In this document: positions 19,508 to 28,333 of the stretch, in pieces
Position numbering within the stretch: the stretch's first letter is position 1
Layout: the number at the start of each line of letters is the position of its first letter
Origin: Paenibacillus campinasensis
GTDB taxonomy: Bacteria; Bacillota; Bacilli; Paenibacillales; Paenibacillaceae
DNA: 64,000 nt
Assembly (NCBI RefSeq): GCF_002272015.1
Contig: NZ_NPBY01000057.1
Location: 1-64,000 of the forward strand
Direction of reading: 5' to 3'
Translations under genes and position numbers: made by a program
The notes under the pieces: model-generated
Database searches by the model: none
The model's input: only the letters and a program-made list of their open reading frames with translations
Told to the model about the DNA's origin: nothing

Positions 19508-21338
19508 CTTCTGCTTCACCTTCCACATTAATTGTCAGCACGACCCGGAAGCCGCGAGGCTGGACATTCTCCATGTTGAAGCTGGATTTGTCCCGATAAT
19601 AGAGTCTCATTCGGGTCACGATGTTGATAAGCCCGATCCCGTGTTCGGCCGCATCGGCCTCGTCGCTGTCGGAGACCTCGAGCTGCTCCAAATCAAGCAT
19701 CTCCAGCTGCTGTACCTGCTCTTTCAGCGTGGCAAGCTTGTCCTCGGACATTCCGTTGCCGTTATCCTCTACAACAATCTGCACGACGTCTTCGGACAGC
19801 CGGCGGGTGCTGACGCTAATGTAGTTATCGTCAGCCATACGGTTCATTCCATGCTTGAAATAATTTTCGACAAGCGGTTGAACGAGCATTTTGGGGATCA
19901 ATATATCGACAGTAGACTCATCCACATCGTAACGGAAGTCGAAGAGATTCTCAAATCTCTCTTTTTGCAGCTCGACATAATCTTTGATATGATCCAGCTC
20001 GGTGCCAAGCTTTACAGGTTTGTCCGTATTGTACATGCTGTATCGCATCATCCGGGCAAGCGCCGAGATCAGGGAATAGATCCGCTTCATGTTGTGCTCA
20101 AGCGCGAGCGTCCCGATCGTTTGCAGGGCGTTGTTCAAGAAATGCGGATTGACCTGTGCCTGCAGCACGCGGAGCTGGTTTGTCCGATTGGCCAGCTTCA
20201 GCTTGTATTCCTGAAGAATGAGATTGTTGATCGTATCCATCATGCTGCCAAACCGGCGGTGAAGGATCCCGATTTCATCCTTGCGCGGCGAAGAAACATC
20301 GACCGTCATCCGGCCGCTCTTGACCTGGCTCATCACGCCGACAAGCTTGCGGATCGGCTCGGTAATGTGTATCGATATCCAGATTGTGGCCGCAATGATG
20401 ACCAGCAAGGACACCGCGAGCAGCAAAATATTGATAAACGCTGCCTTGTCGGCACTGCTCAGAATATAGGAAGACGGGATTTCCTTGATCATTGTCCAGT
20501 CGGTTAGGCCTGTGCGGATGCTGTCATATATATAAATGTTGTCGTCATGTTCAAAATATCCGGATTCTGTGCCGCTTTCCTGGATGAGGTTGTACCAGGC
20601 TTCCCGAGGTTTCTGGCTGATCAGGCTGCTGTTACCCGAATACATGACATAGCCGTCCTCATTCAGGATATAAAGCTGCTCATGGTCCGGCTGAAACAGC
20701 TGGCTGCTGATCCGGCTAATAAAGGACATGTCCAGATCGATCGCCAGAATGCCGAGCTGTTCGCTGGAGGGGATGCGCTGGATGACCCGGTACATCGTCA
20801 TCACCTGCAAGCTGTCCGGGTAGGGATTGGATAATTGGAAACCATAGGTATGGACAGGACGGGGCGGCTCGATGTAGTAGTCCTTCCCGCTCAGATCAGG
20901 AATTTGGTCGTATAGGGCAGCATCGCTCATGCGGCGGGCGATGTCCTGGGCGAAGAGCGTCGCTTCCCGCTTTCCGTCCACGTAGAGGTACACCTGCTTG
21001 GAGCCGCTGATTGCATGGTTGATGGATTGCAGCGTTGCAGACTGGCGTCCGCTGGCATTGATATTTTCATGGCTGTAGTACAAGCTTATATAGAACTCCG
21101 GGTCGGAATATACGGAGAGGGAGGTGCGGTTCATTTCCTCCAGATCGTTCTCCAGGTTCATGCGACCCTGGTACAACAGATTCATATTTTCAACAACGGC
21201 TCGCTCCTTGAGCGAGTTGGTGGTGATGACATAGCTGATAATCATCGAGATGGTCGTCGGCAGTATTGCAGCCAGGATCATCAAGGCAATAAGCTTGGTG
21301 CGTATGCTGTTCCATTTCAAGAGGCTGGTCCACTTCAA
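19485..21338 (-). CDS. YesM-type sensor histidine kinase of the second sugar cassette
   Basis: A 617-residue membrane kinase. TM1 is at residues ~15-38 and TM2 at ~290-312, bracketing an extracytoplasmic dCache-like sensor. The HAMP region runs into the kinase core with QVNPHFLNNALQTI (phospho-His399), VENYFKHGMN and VVEDNGNGM. The ATP lid is unusually acidic (LEMLDLEQLEVSDSDEADAAEHGIGL), with a Glu/Asp-rich insert before the G2 box. The start is a TTG 8 bases after GGAGGG; no better ATG is near. It lies upstream of, and overlaps, its response regulator gene. Confidence 0.9.
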   Translation of the reverse strand: MKWTSLLKWNSIRTKLIALMILAAILPTTISMIISYVITTNSLKERAVVENMNLLYQGRMNLENDLEEMNRTSLSVYSDPEFYISLYYSHENINASGRQSATLQSINHAISGSKQVYLYVDGKREATLFAQDIARRMSDAALYDQIPDLSGKDYYIEPPRPVHTYGFQLSNPYPDSLQVMTMYRVIQRIPSSEQLGILAIDLDMSFISRISSQLFQPDHEQLYILNEDGYVMYSGNSSLISQKPREAWYNLIQESGTESGYFEHDDNIYIYDSIRTGLTDWTMIKEIPSSYILSSADKAAFINILLLAVSLLVIIAATIWISIHITEPIRKLVGVMSQVKSGRMTVDVSSPRKDEIGILHRRFGSMMDTINNLILQEYKLKLANRTNQLRVLQAQVNPHFLNNALQTIGTLALEHNMKRIYSLISALARMMRYSMYNTDKPVKLGTELDHIKDYVELQKERFENLFDFRYDVDESTVDILIPKMLVQPLVENYFKHGMNRMADDNYISVSTRRLSEDVVQIVVEDNGNGMSEDKLATLKEQVQQLEMLDLEQLEVSDSDEADAAEHGIGLINIVTRMRLYYRDKSSFNMENVQPRGFRVVLTINVEGEAEDEGVDRR

Positions 21339-21457
21339 AGATTTCGCCCTCCGATCAATTTTCTATACCATTTAGTTCACATCCGATGGTAGTCCCTAGT
21401 CCCTAATATTAGCATAATTGAGCTATAGAGAAACAAAGGAGATTGGAGGGGGATTCG

Positions 21458-22339
21458 ATGAAGAGAAAGACATCCGCTGCCCTCGCGCAGCAATTGGTAT
21501 ACGTTGGCCCCGCCCTGCTGTTTTTTGCCATTACGATCATTGTCCCTTTTGTGATGGGGATGTATTACTCCTTTACGGATTGGAACGGTGTTTCGGGTAC
21601 AGTAACCTGGGTTGGCCTGGACAACTTCAAACAGATTTTCACAAATGACAGCGCTTTTGCCACCTCCTTCTGGTTTACGGTCAGATTTACAGTGGTCGGT
21701 GTCATCCTGACGAACTTGGCCGGATTTTTCCTTGCCTACTTTTTGACGAAAAATATTAAGGCGCGCAACTGGCTCCGTACGATCTTCTTTATGCCGAACG
21801 TGATCGGCGGCCTGCTGCTCGGATTTATCTGGCAGTTTATCTTCATCAAAGGTTTTGCAACGGTTGGAGAGGTGACAGGACTTGCCTTCTTCCAGCTGCC
21901 TTGGCTGGGCGACGAAGTAACCGGCTTCTGGGCGATCATCATGGTGTTTGTATGGCAGTCTGCCGGTTATCTGATGGTCATCTATATCGCCTCGATCAAC
22001 AATGTGTCGAAGGATGTGCTTGAGGCGGCAGAGATTGATGGCGCTAGCCGGTTTCAGGTGCTGAAAAGCGTTATCGTGCCGCTGATTATGCCGGCCGTAA
22101 CGATCTGCTTGTTCCTGGCCATTTCCTGGTCGTTCAAAATGTTTGACCTGAACCTGTCGCTGACGAAGGGCGGACCATACCGTTCCACAGAATCGCTGGC
22201 GATGAACGTGTACAATGAAGCGTTCCTGAACAACCGCTATGGGCTCGGAACGGCCAAAGCCTTAATATTCTTTGTCATCGTAGCCCTCATTACACTGCTT
22301 CAAGTACGGGCGACGAAGAAGAAGGAGGTCGAAGCCTAA
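21458..22339 (+). CDS. sugar ABC transporter permease (CUT1, MalF/MsmF-like)
   Basis: A 293-residue permease with six spans, opening with AQQLVYVGPALLFFAITIIVP and carrying the EAA loop EAAEIDGASRFQVLKSVIVPL. ATG at 21458 follows GGAGGGGG. The stop codon overlaps the next permease start (TAATG), showing translational coupling. This is the ordinary oligosaccharide CUT1 type rather than the LplB type of the first cassette, so the two importers are of different subfamilies and probably take different ligands. Confidence 0.93.
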   Translation: MKRKTSAALAQQLVYVGPALLFFAITIIVPFVMGMYYSFTDWNGVSGTVTWVGLDNFKQIFTNDSAFATSFWFTVRFTVVGVILTNLAGFFLAYFLTKNIKARNWLRTIFFMPNVIGGLLLGFIWQFIFIKGFATVGEVTGLAFFQLPWLGDEVTGFWAIIMVFVWQSAGYLMVIYIASINNVSKDVLEAAEIDGASRFQVLKSVIVPLIMPAVTICLFLAISWSFKMFDLNLSLTKGGPYRSTESLAMNVYNEAFLNNRYGLGTAKALIFFVIVALITLLQVRATKKKEVEA

Positions 22340-23187
22340 TGAACACCAAATTGAAGAAGAAGTCCTCCATGTCCATATCGGACATCATTACACAGGTGAT
22401 TCTCGTTATTATTGCGATCATGTTTCTGTCGCCATTCTACTTCCTGCTGGTCAACTCGGTGAAGTCGCTCGGAGACATTATGGTCAATGCGGCGGACTGG
22501 CCAAACCAGTTCAACTGGAGCAACTATGCGAGAGCGTGGGAGATGACTCGCTTCCCGGAGGCATTTACGAACTCGATTATCATTACGGTCATCAGCAATC
22601 TGCTTATTGCGCTTCTGAGCGCCATGGCCGCGTACCGGCTGGTGCGTTCCAACACGATGTTCAACCGCTTCGTATTTATGATGTTTGTATCTGCGATGGT
22701 TATTCCGTTTCAGTCGATCATGATCCCGCTGCTGAAAGTTGTTAGCTGGCTGGGTGTGAACAACAGCATGGTCGGTCTGATCCTTGCTTATATGGGACTC
22801 GGCATCCCGCTTTCGATCTTCCTGTTCCACGGTTTTGTCAAGTCGATTCCGATGGAGATTGAGGAAGCAGCCACGGTGGATGGCGCCAATTCCTACAGCG
22901 TGTTCACCCGCATCGTACTGCCGATGCTGAAGCCGATGATGGTTACAGTCATTATTCTGAACTGCCTGTGGATCTGGAACGACTACTTGCTGCCGTCCCT
23001 GATTCTGCAGAGCCCGCATCTGCGTACGATCCCGCTTGCTACGTTTGCCTTCTTCGGGCAATACTCCAAGCAATGGGACCTGGCGCTGCCGGCGCTCGTA
23101 CTGGGCATATTGCCGATCATCATCTTCTTCCTGTCCCTGCAGCGCTATATTGTTGAAGGCGTTGCAGCCGGTTCCGTCAAGGGTTAA
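22339..23187 (+). CDS. sugar ABC transporter permease (CUT1, MalG/MsmG-like)
   Basis: A 282-residue permease with six spans and the EAA loop EEAATVDGANSYSVFTRIVLPM, ending in RYIVEGVAAGSVKG, typical of MalG-like subunits. It is translationally coupled to the preceding permease. Its last codons and stop lie inside a long perfect hairpin (23170-23200), which may shield the upstream message from decay. Confidence 0.93.
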   Translation: MNTKLKKKSSMSISDIITQVILVIIAIMFLSPFYFLLVNSVKSLGDIMVNAADWPNQFNWSNYARAWEMTRFPEAFTNSIIITVISNLLIALLSAMAAYRLVRSNTMFNRFVFMMFVSAMVIPFQSIMIPLLKVVSWLGVNNSMVGLILAYMGLGIPLSIFLFHGFVKSIPMEIEEAATVDGANSYSVFTRIVLPMLKPMMVTVIILNCLWIWNDYLLPSLILQSPHLRTIPLATFAFFGQYSKQWDLALPALVLGILPIIIFFLSLQRYIVEGVAAGSVKG

Positions 23188-23200
23188 CCTTGACGGAACC
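23170..23200 (+). other. perfect 13-bp stem-loop over the permease stop codon
   Basis: GGTTCCGTCAAGG and CCTTGACGGAACC pair perfectly with a five-base loop that contains the stop codon. No T-run follows. It lies just before the binding-protein gene, like the hairpin at 13273. Confidence 0.7.
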
Positions 23201-23257
23201 CCATAACTTGGTTTCAATGAAACAACTCATAAATTCATTTTTCTAGGGGGTAACACC

Positions 23258-24541
23258 ATGAAGAAATGGAAATTTTCACTGGTTATGCTGCTGGCGTTCT
23301 CACTCGTGCTTGCGGCATGCGGAGGTAATTCTGGGGGAGGCAGCGCAAGCGGCGGCTCCAATGATCAGGAAGTGAAGACGGTTACGATTTTCCAATTCAA
23401 AACGGAAATTGTAGATGGTCTGAATGAACTGAAGGTGGAGTTTGAAAAAGAACATCCAAACATCAAGCTTGATATTCAAACTGTAGGCGGCGGTGCTGAT
23501 TACGGTGCAGCGCTGAAAACGAAATTCGCATCCAACGATGCGCCTGATATTTTCTCCAACGGCGGATATGCCGAGATGGACATGTGGTTTGACCGTCTGG
23601 AGGATCTTTCCGATCAGCCATGGGTACCGGATCTGGTGGAAATGGCCGCGAAACCGATGACTAAGGACGGCAAGGTATACGGTATGCCAATGAACCTGGA
23701 AGGTTGGGGCTATATCTACAATAAAGACCTGTTTGAGCAAGCCGGCATTACCGAAATGCCAAAAACGTACTCTCAGCTGGAAGAAGCATCGAAGAAGCTT
23801 GAAGCTATTGGTGTAATTCCATTTGCGAACGCTTACCAAGAATGGTGGCTGCTGGGCAACCAGGGCATCAACCCGGCATTTGATCTCCAGGAAGACCCGG
23901 ATGCATTCATCCAGGGCTTGAACGAGGGTACGGAAACGTTTGTGGGCAACAAGTACTTCGAAGAGTGGGCCAAGCTGATGCAGCTTACACTTGAATACGG
24001 TAACAAAAACCCGCTGACGACCGACTACAACACAGCGATCTCCTTGCTGGCTACAGAGCAAGCGGCCATGATGCAAAACGGAAACTGGGCTCAGACTGAA
24101 ATTGATGCGATCAATCCGGACCTGAATCTTGGGTTCCTGCCGATGCCGCTTGGCGAGAATGCCGAGGAGAACGACGCCATTAACGTAGGGGTGCCTGCGA
24201 ACCTGGTAGTCAACAAGGATTCCGACTCCAAAGAGGAAGCGAAGATCTTCCTGAACTGGCTTGTAACGTCCGATATCGGTCAAGAGTATATTGTGAAACA
24301 CTTTAAATTCATCCCGTCCCTGACTTCTATTGAAGCGACACCGGAAGATATGGGAGATCTGGGTTCCTCGATTTATGATTTTGTACAGGCCGGCAAAGTG
24401 CTGGAGAAGCACTCCGCCAAGTTCCCTGACGGTGTAGCCCAGGAATTCGCGGGCTCGATGCAGGCATTCTTTGCAGGCAAGTCCGATGTGAACAAATTGC
24501 TTGAGGACATGCAGGCTTCTTGGGACAATCTGAAGAATTAA
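23258..24541 (+). CDS. sugar-binding lipoprotein (extracellular solute-binding protein family 1)
   Basis: A 427-residue binding protein. The signal peptide ends in lipobox LVLAACGG with lipid-anchored Cys ~21, followed by a Gly/Ser linker. The mature part shows the family-1 fold, with VYGMPMNLEGWGYIYNKDLFEQAGI and AAMMQNGNWAQTEI. It delivers sugar to the two permeases just upstream. AGGGGG precedes the ATG by about 8 bases. No ATPase gene is present in the operon. Confidence 0.94.
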   Translation: MKKWKFSLVMLLAFSLVLAACGGNSGGGSASGGSNDQEVKTVTIFQFKTEIVDGLNELKVEFEKEHPNIKLDIQTVGGGADYGAALKTKFASNDAPDIFSNGGYAEMDMWFDRLEDLSDQPWVPDLVEMAAKPMTKDGKVYGMPMNLEGWGYIYNKDLFEQAGITEMPKTYSQLEEASKKLEAIGVIPFANAYQEWWLLGNQGINPAFDLQEDPDAFIQGLNEGTETFVGNKYFEEWAKLMQLTLEYGNKNPLTTDYNTAISLLATEQAAMMQNGNWAQTEIDAINPDLNLGFLPMPLGENAEENDAINVGVPANLVVNKDSDSKEEAKIFLNWLVTSDIGQEYIVKHFKFIPSLTSIEATPEDMGDLGSSIYDFVQAGKVLEKHSAKFPDGVAQEFAGSMQAFFAGKSDVNKLLEDMQASWDNLKN

Positions 24542-24584
24542 CCCGTCGCCGATTGCTGGCAACGCGAAGAGCTATGTGATGAAG

Positions 24585-24629
24585 GCACGCCAGTCCCGTC
24601 TATCAACGTTCGGGGCGGCGTGCTTTTCC
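24585..24629 (+). terminator. terminator after the second importer operon
   Basis: GCACGCC pairs with GGCGTGC, followed by TTTTCC. It ends the importer message before the GH1 gene. Confidence 0.65.
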
Positions 24630-24667
24630 TATCATTTAGTATAAATTCGGTATGAGATCCAACGTGA

Positions 24668-24683
24668 GGGAAAGCGTTTCATC
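24668..24683. promoter_or_regulatory. weak cre-like palindrome upstream of the GH1 gene
   Basis: GGGAAAGCGTTTCATC contains a palindromic AAAGCGTTT core like CcpA sites but misses several consensus positions. It lies about 105 bases upstream of the beta-glucosidase start. Confidence 0.3.
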
Positions 24684-24786
24684 CATTGTCCTGGCTGTGA
24701 TTTAATACTTTGCGAAAGGCCTCTTCCGAGCGTTACCATAATGATATATACTGGGCTAGTAAGCTTGAAAGGAGTCGGATAAATTT

Positions 24787-26139
24787 ATGAGTATTCATAT
24801 GTTTCCTTCTGATTTTAAGTGGGGAGTGGCCACGGCCGCGTATCAGATTGAAGGCGCTTATAATGAAGATGGACGGGGGATGTCCATCTGGGACACATTC
24901 GCTCACACGCCGGGCAAAGTGAAGAATGGCGATAACGGAAACGTCGCATGCGACAGTTATCACCGGGTAGAGGAAGATGTGCAGCTATTGAAGGATCTGG
25001 GCGTGAAGGTGTACCGCTTCTCGATCTCGTGGCCGCGCGTTCTTCCGCAGGGGACCGGAGAGGTGAATCGTGCCGGACTGGATTATTATCATCGGCTCGT
25101 GGACGAGCTGTTGGCTAACGGAATTGAGCCCTTCTGCACCCTGTACCACTGGGATCTTCCGCAAGCGCTTCAAGATCAGGGCGGATGGGGCAGCCGCATC
25201 ACCATCGATGCATTTGCTGAGTACGCCGAATTGATGTTCAAGGAACTCGGTGGAAAAATCAAGCACTGGATAACCTTTAATGAGCCTTGGTGCATGGCGT
25301 TCCTGTCCAACTATCTGGGCGTGCATGCTCCGGGAAATAAAGATTTGCAGCTGGCTATCGACGTAAGCCATCATCTGCTGGTTGCGCATGGACGTGCTGT
25401 AACGCTCTTCCGCGAGCTGGGCATCTCAGGCGAGATCGGGATCGCACCGAACACTTCTTGGGCCGTTCCTTACCGACGCACCAAGGAGGATATGGAGGCT
25501 TGCCTGCGCGTGAACGGCTGGTCTGGCGACTGGTATCTGGACCCGATCTATTTCGGGGAATATCCGAAATTCATGCTGGATTGGTACGAGAATCTGGGTT
25601 ACAAGCCGCCGGTTGTGGACGGCGATATGGAGCTGATTCACCAGCCGATTGATTTCATCGGCATCAACTACTATACCTCTTCCATGAATCGTTACAATCC
25701 TGGAGAAGCGGGCGGCATGCTTTCCAGCGAAGCGATCTCCATGGGCGCTCCGAAGACGGATATCGGCTGGGAAATCTATGCCGAGGGGCTGTACGATTTG
25801 CTCCGCTATACGGCGGACAAATACGGCAATCCGACGCTGTATATTACGGAGAACGGGGCTTGCTATAATGACGGTCTTTCCCTGGACGGGCGCATTCATG
25901 ATCAGCGCCGGATTGATTACTTGGCGATGCACCTGATTCAGGCGAGCCGCGCGATTGAGGATGGAATCAATCTGAAGGGATATATGGAATGGTCCTTGAT
26001 GGACAACTTTGAGTGGGCGGAAGGGTACGGCATGCGCTTCGGTCTGGTGCATGTCGATTATGACACGCTGGTCCGCACCCCGAAAGACAGCTTCTACTGG
26101 TACAAAGGCGTCATCTCAAGAGGCTGGCTTGATCTGTAA
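24787..26139 (+). CDS. GH1 beta-glucosidase
   Basis: A 450-residue cytoplasmic GH1 enzyme of normal family length, similar to Paenibacillus BglA. It carries the N-terminal signature FKWGVATAAYQIEGAYNEDG, acid/base Glu166 in TFNEPW and nucleophile Glu355 in YITENGA. It hydrolyses beta-linked gluco- or fuco-oligosaccharides such as cellobiose. In the xyloglucan hypothesis it would cleave the de-xylosylated beta-1,4-glucan backbone. GAAAGGAG precedes the ATG by about 12 bases, a slightly long spacing. A terminator follows at 26161. Confidence 0.95.
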   Translation: MSIHMFPSDFKWGVATAAYQIEGAYNEDGRGMSIWDTFAHTPGKVKNGDNGNVACDSYHRVEEDVQLLKDLGVKVYRFSISWPRVLPQGTGEVNRAGLDYYHRLVDELLANGIEPFCTLYHWDLPQALQDQGGWGSRITIDAFAEYAELMFKELGGKIKHWITFNEPWCMAFLSNYLGVHAPGNKDLQLAIDVSHHLLVAHGRAVTLFRELGISGEIGIAPNTSWAVPYRRTKEDMEACLRVNGWSGDWYLDPIYFGEYPKFMLDWYENLGYKPPVVDGDMELIHQPIDFIGINYYTSSMNRYNPGEAGGMLSSEAISMGAPKTDIGWEIYAEGLYDLLRYTADKYGNPTLYITENGACYNDGLSLDGRIHDQRRIDYLAMHLIQASRAIEDGINLKGYMEWSLMDNFEWAEGYGMRFGLVHVDYDTLVRTPKDSFYWYKGVISRGWLDL

Positions 26140-26160
26140 CAGCTGAACATTGTGATTCAT

Positions 26161-26191
26161 CTGCTCCGTGGTTATCTTCGGAGCAGTTTTT
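26161..26191 (+). terminator. terminator after the GH1 gene
   Basis: CTGCTCCG and CGGAGCAG pair with a 10-base loop and are followed by TTTTT. It suggests that the GH42 gene is made by read-through or from its own weak promoter, since only 24 bases remain before its start. Confidence 0.85.
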
Positions 26192-26214
26192 CTAAGAGAT
26201 AAGGAGGCGCATTC

Positions 26215-28242
26215 ATGATCAACGAGAAATTCCCGAAAATTTGGTACGGCGGCGACTACAACCCGGAGCAGTGGGACAAGGCGACGATGGAAGAAGATAT
26301 GCGGATGTTCAATCTGGCCGGGATCGACGTGGCGACCGTCAACGTGTTCTCATGGGCGAAAATCCAGCGGGACGAAGTGAGCTATGATTTCACCTGGCTT
26401 GACGACATTATCGAGCGGTTGACCAAGGAAAATATCTATCTCTGTCTTGCAACAAGCACTGGAGCACATCCGGCATGGATGGCCAAGAAATATCCGGATG
26501 TTCTGCGTGTGGACTATGAAGGGCGCAAACGCAAATTCGGCGGACGTCACAATTCTTGCCCGAACAGCCCGACCTACCGCAAGTATGCCAAGATCCTAGC
26601 CGGAAAGCTGGCCGAACGTTACAAGGATCATCCGCAAATTGTGATGTGGCATGTGTCGAATGAATACGGCGGCTATTGTTACTGCGATAACTGTGAGAAG
26701 CAGTTCCGCGTATGGCTCAAGGAGCGCTACGGCACCCTGGAGGCGCTGAACAAGGCGTGGAACACTTCCTTCTGGAGCCATACGTTCTACGATTGGGACG
26801 AAATTGTGGCGCCGAACGCACTCAGCGAAGAGTGGAGCGGCAACCGCACGAACTTCCAGGGCATCTCGCTGGACTATCGCCGGTTCCAATCGGACAGCCT
26901 GCTGGAATGCTTCAAGATGGAGCGCGATGAATTGAAACGGTGGACGCCGGACATTCCGGTGACTACGAATTTGATGGGCTTTTATCCAGAGCTGGATTAC
27001 TTCAAGTGGGCGAAAGAAATGGATGTTGTATCCTGGGACAACTACCCGTCGATGGACACCCCGTTCAGCTTCACGGCGATGGCTCATAACCTGATGCGGG
27101 GCCTCAAGAGCGGCCAGCCGTTCATGCTGATGGAGCAGACGCCGGGGGTTCAGAACTGGCAGCCGTACAACTCGGCGAAACGTCCGGGCGTGATGAGATT
27201 GTGGAGCTATCAGGCGGTTGCGCACGGAGCCGATACGGTGATGTTCTTCCAGCTGAGACGTTCTGTCGGAGCCTGCGAGAAATATCACGGCGCGGTCATT
27301 GAGCATGTCGGTCATGAGCATACGCGAGTGTTCCGGGAGTGCGCAGAGCTTGGCAAGGAGCTGCAGCAGCTTGGCGATACCATTCTGGATGCCCGTTCCG
27401 AAGCCAAGGTGGCCGTCATGTACGATTGGGAGAATCGCTGGGCTCTCGAGCTGTCGAGCGGGCCATCCATCGCCCTGAATTACGTGAATGAAGTGCATAA
27501 ATACTATGATGCGCTGTACAAGCAGAACATCCAGACGGACATGATCAGCGTGGAGGAGGACCTCAGCAAATACAAGGTTGTCATCGCGCCGGTCATGTAC
27601 ATGGTGAAGCCCGGCTTTGCCGAGCGGGTCGAGCAGTTTGTGGCACAGGGCGGAACCTTTGTTACGACCTTCTTCAGCGGCATCGTGAACGAGAACGATC
27701 TGGTTACCTTGGGCGGCTACCCGGGTGAGCTTCGCAACGTGATGGGAATTTGGGCGGAAGAGATTGATGCGCTTCTGCCGGGACATCAGAATGAGATCGT
27801 ATTAAGGCAGGACTGGGGAGGACTGCACGGCAGCTACTCCTGCGGCATTCTGTGTGATGTGATCCATGCGGAGACCGCCGAGGTGCTCGCCGAGTATGGC
27901 GCGGATTATTATAAGGGCACGCCGGTACTGACCCGAAACAAGTTCGGGAACGGGCAGTCGTATTATGTAGCCAGCAGTCCGGATGCCGATTTCCTGCAAG
28001 GCTTGATCGCCAATCTGTGCGAGGAGCAGGGCGTGAAGCCGCTGCTGAACACGCCGGATGGCGTTGAGGTCGCCGAGCGGGTGAAGAACGGAACCTCGTA
28101 TCTGTTTGTGATGAACCACAATGCCGAGGAGATGACGTTTGATGCGGGAGCTTCCCGTCAGCGTGATCTGCTGACGGGCAAGACGATTTCCGGTCAAGCA
28201 ACGATTCCGGCGCGAGGCGTGATGATTCTGGAGCGGGCTTAG
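26215..28242 (+). CDS. GH42 beta-galactosidase
   Basis: A 675-residue cytoplasmic beta-galactosidase. It opens with WYGGDYNPEQWD, typical of GH42. Acid/base Glu150 lies in WHVSNEYGG and nucleophile Glu307 in LMEQTPG. A Cys cluster (NSCPN, GYCYCDNC) matches the structural zinc site of the family. A trimerisation/GATase-like domain follows (~residues 390-600) and a small C-terminal beta domain. TAAGGAGG sits 8 bases before the ATG. In a xyloglucan scheme it would take the galactose exposed after fucose removal; GH42 enzymes also act on galactan oligosaccharides. Confidence 0.95.
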   Translation: MINEKFPKIWYGGDYNPEQWDKATMEEDMRMFNLAGIDVATVNVFSWAKIQRDEVSYDFTWLDDIIERLTKENIYLCLATSTGAHPAWMAKKYPDVLRVDYEGRKRKFGGRHNSCPNSPTYRKYAKILAGKLAERYKDHPQIVMWHVSNEYGGYCYCDNCEKQFRVWLKERYGTLEALNKAWNTSFWSHTFYDWDEIVAPNALSEEWSGNRTNFQGISLDYRRFQSDSLLECFKMERDELKRWTPDIPVTTNLMGFYPELDYFKWAKEMDVVSWDNYPSMDTPFSFTAMAHNLMRGLKSGQPFMLMEQTPGVQNWQPYNSAKRPGVMRLWSYQAVAHGADTVMFFQLRRSVGACEKYHGAVIEHVGHEHTRVFRECAELGKELQQLGDTILDARSEAKVAVMYDWENRWALELSSGPSIALNYVNEVHKYYDALYKQNIQTDMISVEEDLSKYKVVIAPVMYMVKPGFAERVEQFVAQGGTFVTTFFSGIVNENDLVTLGGYPGELRNVMGIWAEEIDALLPGHQNEIVLRQDWGGLHGSYSCGILCDVIHAETAEVLAEYGADYYKGTPVLTRNKFGNGQSYYVASSPDADFLQGLIANLCEEQGVKPLLNTPDGVEVAERVKNGTSYLFVMNHNAEEMTFDAGASRQRDLLTGKTISGQATIPARGVMILERA

Positions 28243-28282
28243 ATCGCTAGCGATTTGTACATATGGCGGATCAGGCACACAT

Positions 28283-28312
28283 CCGTCCGGCCTCTGTCAT
28301 AGCGCCGGACGG
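28283..28312 (+). other. intercistronic stem-loop before the GH36 gene
   Basis: CCGTCCGG and CCGGACGG form a perfect 8-bp stem 21 bases before the GTG start of the alpha-galactosidase gene, without a T-run. Confidence 0.5.
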
Positions 28313-28333
28313 TCAACCGTAGGGGGACGACAA

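Noticed and set aside
19419..20507. 362-codon plus-strand frame across the second kinase/regulator pair
   Set aside because: It is antisense to two well-supported genes, has no ribosome site, and encodes low-complexity His/Arg/Gln-rich sequence.
23300..24562. 420-codon minus-strand frame opposite the second binding protein
   Set aside because: It mirrors the coding frame of a clear lipoprotein gene and shows no family motif.
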